From Rickettsiales bacterium (GTDB lineage: Bacteria > Pseudomonadota > Alphaproteobacteria > Rickettsiales > UBA1997), in the NCBI GenBank assembly GCA_028040005.1, contig JAOFKK010000052.1, positions 1 through 7,199 on the forward strand: a stretch of DNA of 7,199 nt, read 5' to 3'. Shown here piece after piece: positions 5,501-7,199 of this stretch. Under the pieces are notes generated by a model. That model worked only from the letters and a program-made list of their open reading frames with translations, did not search any database and was not told the origin of the DNA. The position numbers and the translations under genes were made by a program. How positions within the stretch are numbered: position 1 is the stretch's first letter; every line of letters begins with the position of its first letter.

Positions 5501-7134
5501 TTTTCTTTTTCAATTTCATCAATTGTAACTCTACCATTAGCATATTTATCATTTTTTTTAAGAAAATATTGCAATGTATCAGCTTTGCCAATTACTGATT
5601 CTAATTCTTTAGCGGCACTACCACTTGGGGCTAATCCTATTATTTGATGATCACTATCAGTTAAATTATTGATATGATCTAAATATTTTTTGGCCATACC
5701 AATAGCAAAAGTCTTACCAACTCCTGCATAGCCCTGTATAATGCTAAATTGATCTTTACAATTAATTATTAATTTAACAGCATCAAGCTGTCCTTTGGTA
5801 AGTTTAATATTATGTTCTTGCTCTTGGAGTTTAAAATAATGATCTATATCTTTGATTGATGATATAGAATTAAATTTATTTTTACCCTCATAGCAAATAG
5901 AAATAATTGCTTTTTCTCGTTCTAAAGATTCTCTTGTACCATAACAAAGCTGATGATTGGCATTACTGATGCCTGTTTTAATTAGAAATTTCTTATTTAT
6001 TAATTTATCAATTGTCTTTTCAGCATCTAAGCTACTAAATATCTTCTTATTAGAAAATGAGACAATAGAAGCGTGATTTACAATTTCTTCTCTAGAAAAA
6101 TATGATTTTCTTTCAGAAAGATGATCTATAACTTTGGCAATAGAAGTTTTGACATTATCTATTTTTTTATTATTATTAAAATTAGATTTAGGAGGATTTT
6201 TTGATTTAAAGATTAATGATTTGATATTTTCTATTATCTCCTCTTTTGTTAGATTATATTTAACATATAATTTATCTAACCTTTCATTGATAGCTTCCTT
6301 AACGCTAGAAACTGACAATATTTTATCATTTCTAGTAAGTAAATTAGCTAATTCCTTTGTCTTGGCATTAGGGTTTTGATTTAATTCAAAGGCTTTTTTA
6401 TTAATCTCTTCAGTTCTTCCCGAGAATTCCTTACTGATGTTTTTATTAAAACCCTTGATCTCAAAGAAATTATATTTTTTATCGGTAATTTCTATTTCAT
6501 AACCTAATTTTTGAATTTGATTAGCAAGATTCATACGAAAGATCATGCCAAAATGCATCTTATTTTCTATAATCTTCCGAAACTCCAATGACCTTATCTT
6601 GCCATCATTTCTTTTGGTAGCATTAAATATTGTGCAATGAATATGATCATCAAATTCTAAATTACGATTAAGATTCTCATAAAGTAATGATGCAGAAAAA
6701 TTACCTGTTTTAATTAATTTTATCTTACCAGATTCATCCTTAATTCTGGTAAATGCATAATTCCTTTCAATATAATCTAATGTTTCTTTAGTGGCGGTAA
6801 AAAGGGCTTTTTTTATCCTTTTATCACCCCCTTCCATATTATGTTGCAAACTTATTGATTTTGGAGCTGAAAAGGTTAAATCTCTTCCCATATCATGATC
6901 CAATTCTCCATCCTTGTTTTTTCTACCTAATTCTATATATTCTCCATCCTTTGTGGTGATCTTTCCCTTACATAGATTGGTAAAATCCTCCTTATTAAAT
7001 TTTTGATCAATTAATAAATCATTAATTAATGATCCTGCAAATTGCTTATCATCAAGCAATTGCTCTTTTGCTAGAGAAAAATATTTAGTATTGATGTAAT
7101 AATTAATATCAGAGATATTGGAGGTAGAAAGCAT
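2575..7134 (-). CDS. Conjugative relaxase-helicase-primase fusion (MobF/TrwC relaxase, RecD-like helicase, TOPRIM)
   Basis: This 1519-residue protein processes DNA for conjugation. Residues 1-300 are a TrwC/TraI (MobF) relaxase. They contain candidate nicking tyrosines Y12, Y13 and Y18 near the N-terminus, the family motif DLTFSAPKSISL (86-97) and the metal motif DDHIHC with H164 and H166. The third expected His appears as E153. Residues about 330-390 resemble the helical segment before TraA/TrwC helicases. Residues 445-945 are a superfamily 1 RecD/TraI helicase: Walker A GYAGVGKT (468-475), DESS (556-559), GDKSQ (584-588), IVRQ (614-617), YKSQGKT (906-912) and VAVTRAK (935-941). A Lys/Asn-rich linker leads to a primase-like module. 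It has RFGKNNSLSL (1174-1183), a pYLk-like element SYLKEKNL (1297-1304), and a TOPRIM domain with E1378 in YLAEGVATA and D1424/D1426 in IAADND, ending with SDFNDLHKHYG. This tail closely resembles plasmid TraC-type primases. The frame is intact; the start ATG has no strong ribosome site. Confidence 0.95.
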   Translation of the reverse strand: MLSTSNISDINYYINTKYFSLAKEQLLDDKQFAGSLINDLLIDQKFNKEDFTNLCKGKITTKDGEYIELGRKNKDGELDHDMGRDLTFSAPKSISLQHNMEGGDKRIKKALFTATKETLDYIERNYAFTRIKDESGKIKLIKTGNFSASLLYENLNRNLEFDDHIHCTIFNATKRNDGKIRSLEFRKIIENKMHFGMIFRMNLANQIQKLGYEIEITDKKYNFFEIKGFNKNISKEFSGRTEEINKKAFELNQNPNAKTKELANLLTRNDKILSVSSVKEAINERLDKLYVKYNLTKEEIIENIKSLIFKSKNPPKSNFNNNKKIDNVKTSIAKVIDHLSERKSYFSREEIVNHASIVSFSNKKIFSSLDAEKTIDKLINKKFLIKTGISNANHQLCYGTRESLEREKAIISICYEGKNKFNSISSIKDIDHYFKLQEQEHNIKLTKGQLDAVKLIINCKDQFSIIQGYAGVGKTFAIGMAKKYLDHINNLTDSDHQIIGLAPSGSAAKELESVIGKADTLQYFLKKNDKYANGRVTIDEIEKEKTLYKNKIILIDESSMIGSSQMNDLLNISKIFNLKLAFLGDKSQELSIESGIPFHQMQKEDLKIAKMTDIVRQNNQIAKAIAYSSYAKDFESVFKKVGSNFLDCSNHPELLDLDYSEKNKKYYVSNDHTAKAAAILYHDFNKKEQENTLLITPSNSTRHLINQYVRDQLPLNKDKSITKNILTNENLTIAQKSNYYFYEKNHILLFNKAIRRFNINKNEYFKVSKINDNNQTLLLESINNKDEHNKGKLVIFDPAKANSLLENIEIYKQEARQYCQNEKIIFTRKTEEANQFKDKHKDKENKLEIPKLINSTIATITNIDRESNHMALQISDSNEIINLDLNHDDHKHILSHSDYGYCLTNYKSQGKTQNNVIIVLESYFKHLADARNTLVAVTRAKDNIHIITDSKEELIKQIANNYENKRSDETAMINARYNNNSLLAEKITLKENLFKQLKSQNSYNKYQLALSNNQDFNKFYSKQRDITRTKELSTENINPNLTKSDNFTGTSIDKIIEPHKNLFVISEEEKKAKINESFKQIQLRQKASLTDVENKYNKKGKAQSIRSNKSDKSTKTTTKLSYQDKRQYILNNLPDHEIKQHLTNEIINNFNNSDLSKMDQAIDSAFNNQSHSYRFGKNNSLSLIWHGKAGYIRDFRTDDDLRWGIGNIKLTDTEKTLYGLNDNELKDKNKIQEIKSKIKTKEQIESQSQQRKTEQKLQNKINYNNKAKEAEKLFNYHKNQKINQDPKLREERIKNHSYLKEKNLNNNKKILNNKNDIIITKDNRLLISAKNKDNQIRTIQSIDAKGNKRFLKGAEKQGNFFLIKGTAKENEKTIYLAEGVATAISINQATNCPTIACFDAGNIEKTLKELTTKFKDKNFIIAADNDRFKRNKETNKIEEKSQNTGKQKAIETAKKYNAKVILPHFKNPENKDHIKLLSDFNDLHKHYGIDHLKEQLHNKENYLHLEGVKNYSKNIEIVK

Positions 7135-7151
7135 TTTACTTGATTTTTTAT

Positions 7152-7192
7152 ATTTTATCTGTTATCATTTAATTACAAATTGGCATTAGCCA
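7152..7192 (-). promoter_or_regulatory. Possible promoter and small inverted repeat upstream of the relaxase gene
   Basis: On the minus strand TTGTAA (7178-7173) and TAAAAT (7157-7152) could serve as -35 and -10 boxes, but the 15-base spacer is short. Just upstream, TGGC and GCCA flank four bases (7192-7181), a small dyad that could bind a repressor. Both are weak signals in AT-rich DNA, and the gene may instead be read from a promoter beyond the window. Confidence 0.22.
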
Positions 7193-7199
7193 CAAGCAA

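Noticed and set aside
6134..6379. 81-codon plus-strand open frame inside the relaxase gene
   Set aside because: It is a shadow: its Leu/Ile-rich sequence comes from reading Lys/Asn-rich codons of the relaxase linker on the other strand.
1..7199. CRISPR array or tandem repeat arrays
   Set aside because: No regularly spaced direct repeats were seen. The repetitive look of the relaxase gene comes from AT-rich, Asn/Lys-rich coding sequence.

Overview
The window is a very AT-rich stretch. Lines sampled in the coding part run near 20-30% G+C. It carries part of a conjugative mobile element in which every recognisable gene lies on the minus strand. Low G+C, Asn/Lys/Ile-rich proteins, a TrwC/TraI-type conjugative relaxase, a response regulator as cargo and an IS3-type insertion sequence together suggest an intracellular alphaproteobacterium, most likely of the Rickettsiales, carrying a plasmid or integrative conjugative element. 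This host assignment is an inference from composition and gene content; no ribosomal or housekeeping marker is present. TGA is used as a stop (end of the relaxase gene), so nothing points to an altered code.

Right part (2575-7134): one giant gene for a 1519-residue conjugation protein. It joins a MobF relaxase, a RecD/TraI-like superfamily 1 helicase and a plasmid-type TOPRIM primase module in a single chain. A protein of this kind can nick the transfer origin, unwind the strand and perhaps help prime it in the recipient. One histidine expected in the metal site of the relaxase appears to be replaced by glutamate.

Middle part (1294-2496): two small genes follow the relaxase in the same direction. 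One is a single-domain response regulator with a complete phosphorylation site and no output domain. The other, starting 12 bases after the regulator stop codon, is a 199-residue protein I do not recognise. The three genes are probably one transcript, since I see no convincing terminator between them. A strong internal Shine-Dalgarno sequence raises a start-site question in the regulator gene.

Left part (1-948): the leading portion of an IS3-family insertion sequence, cut by the window edge. It shows OrfA, most of OrfB, a presumed terminal inverted repeat and a textbook -1 frameshift signal (A_AAA_AAG, 6-base spacer, 9-bp stem). Between the IS end and the 199-residue gene lie about 345 bases without a convincing gene. 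They hold several inverted repeats and a 150-base island of about 41% G+C, roughly double that of the adjacent gene, which could be a structured RNA or the relic of another element.
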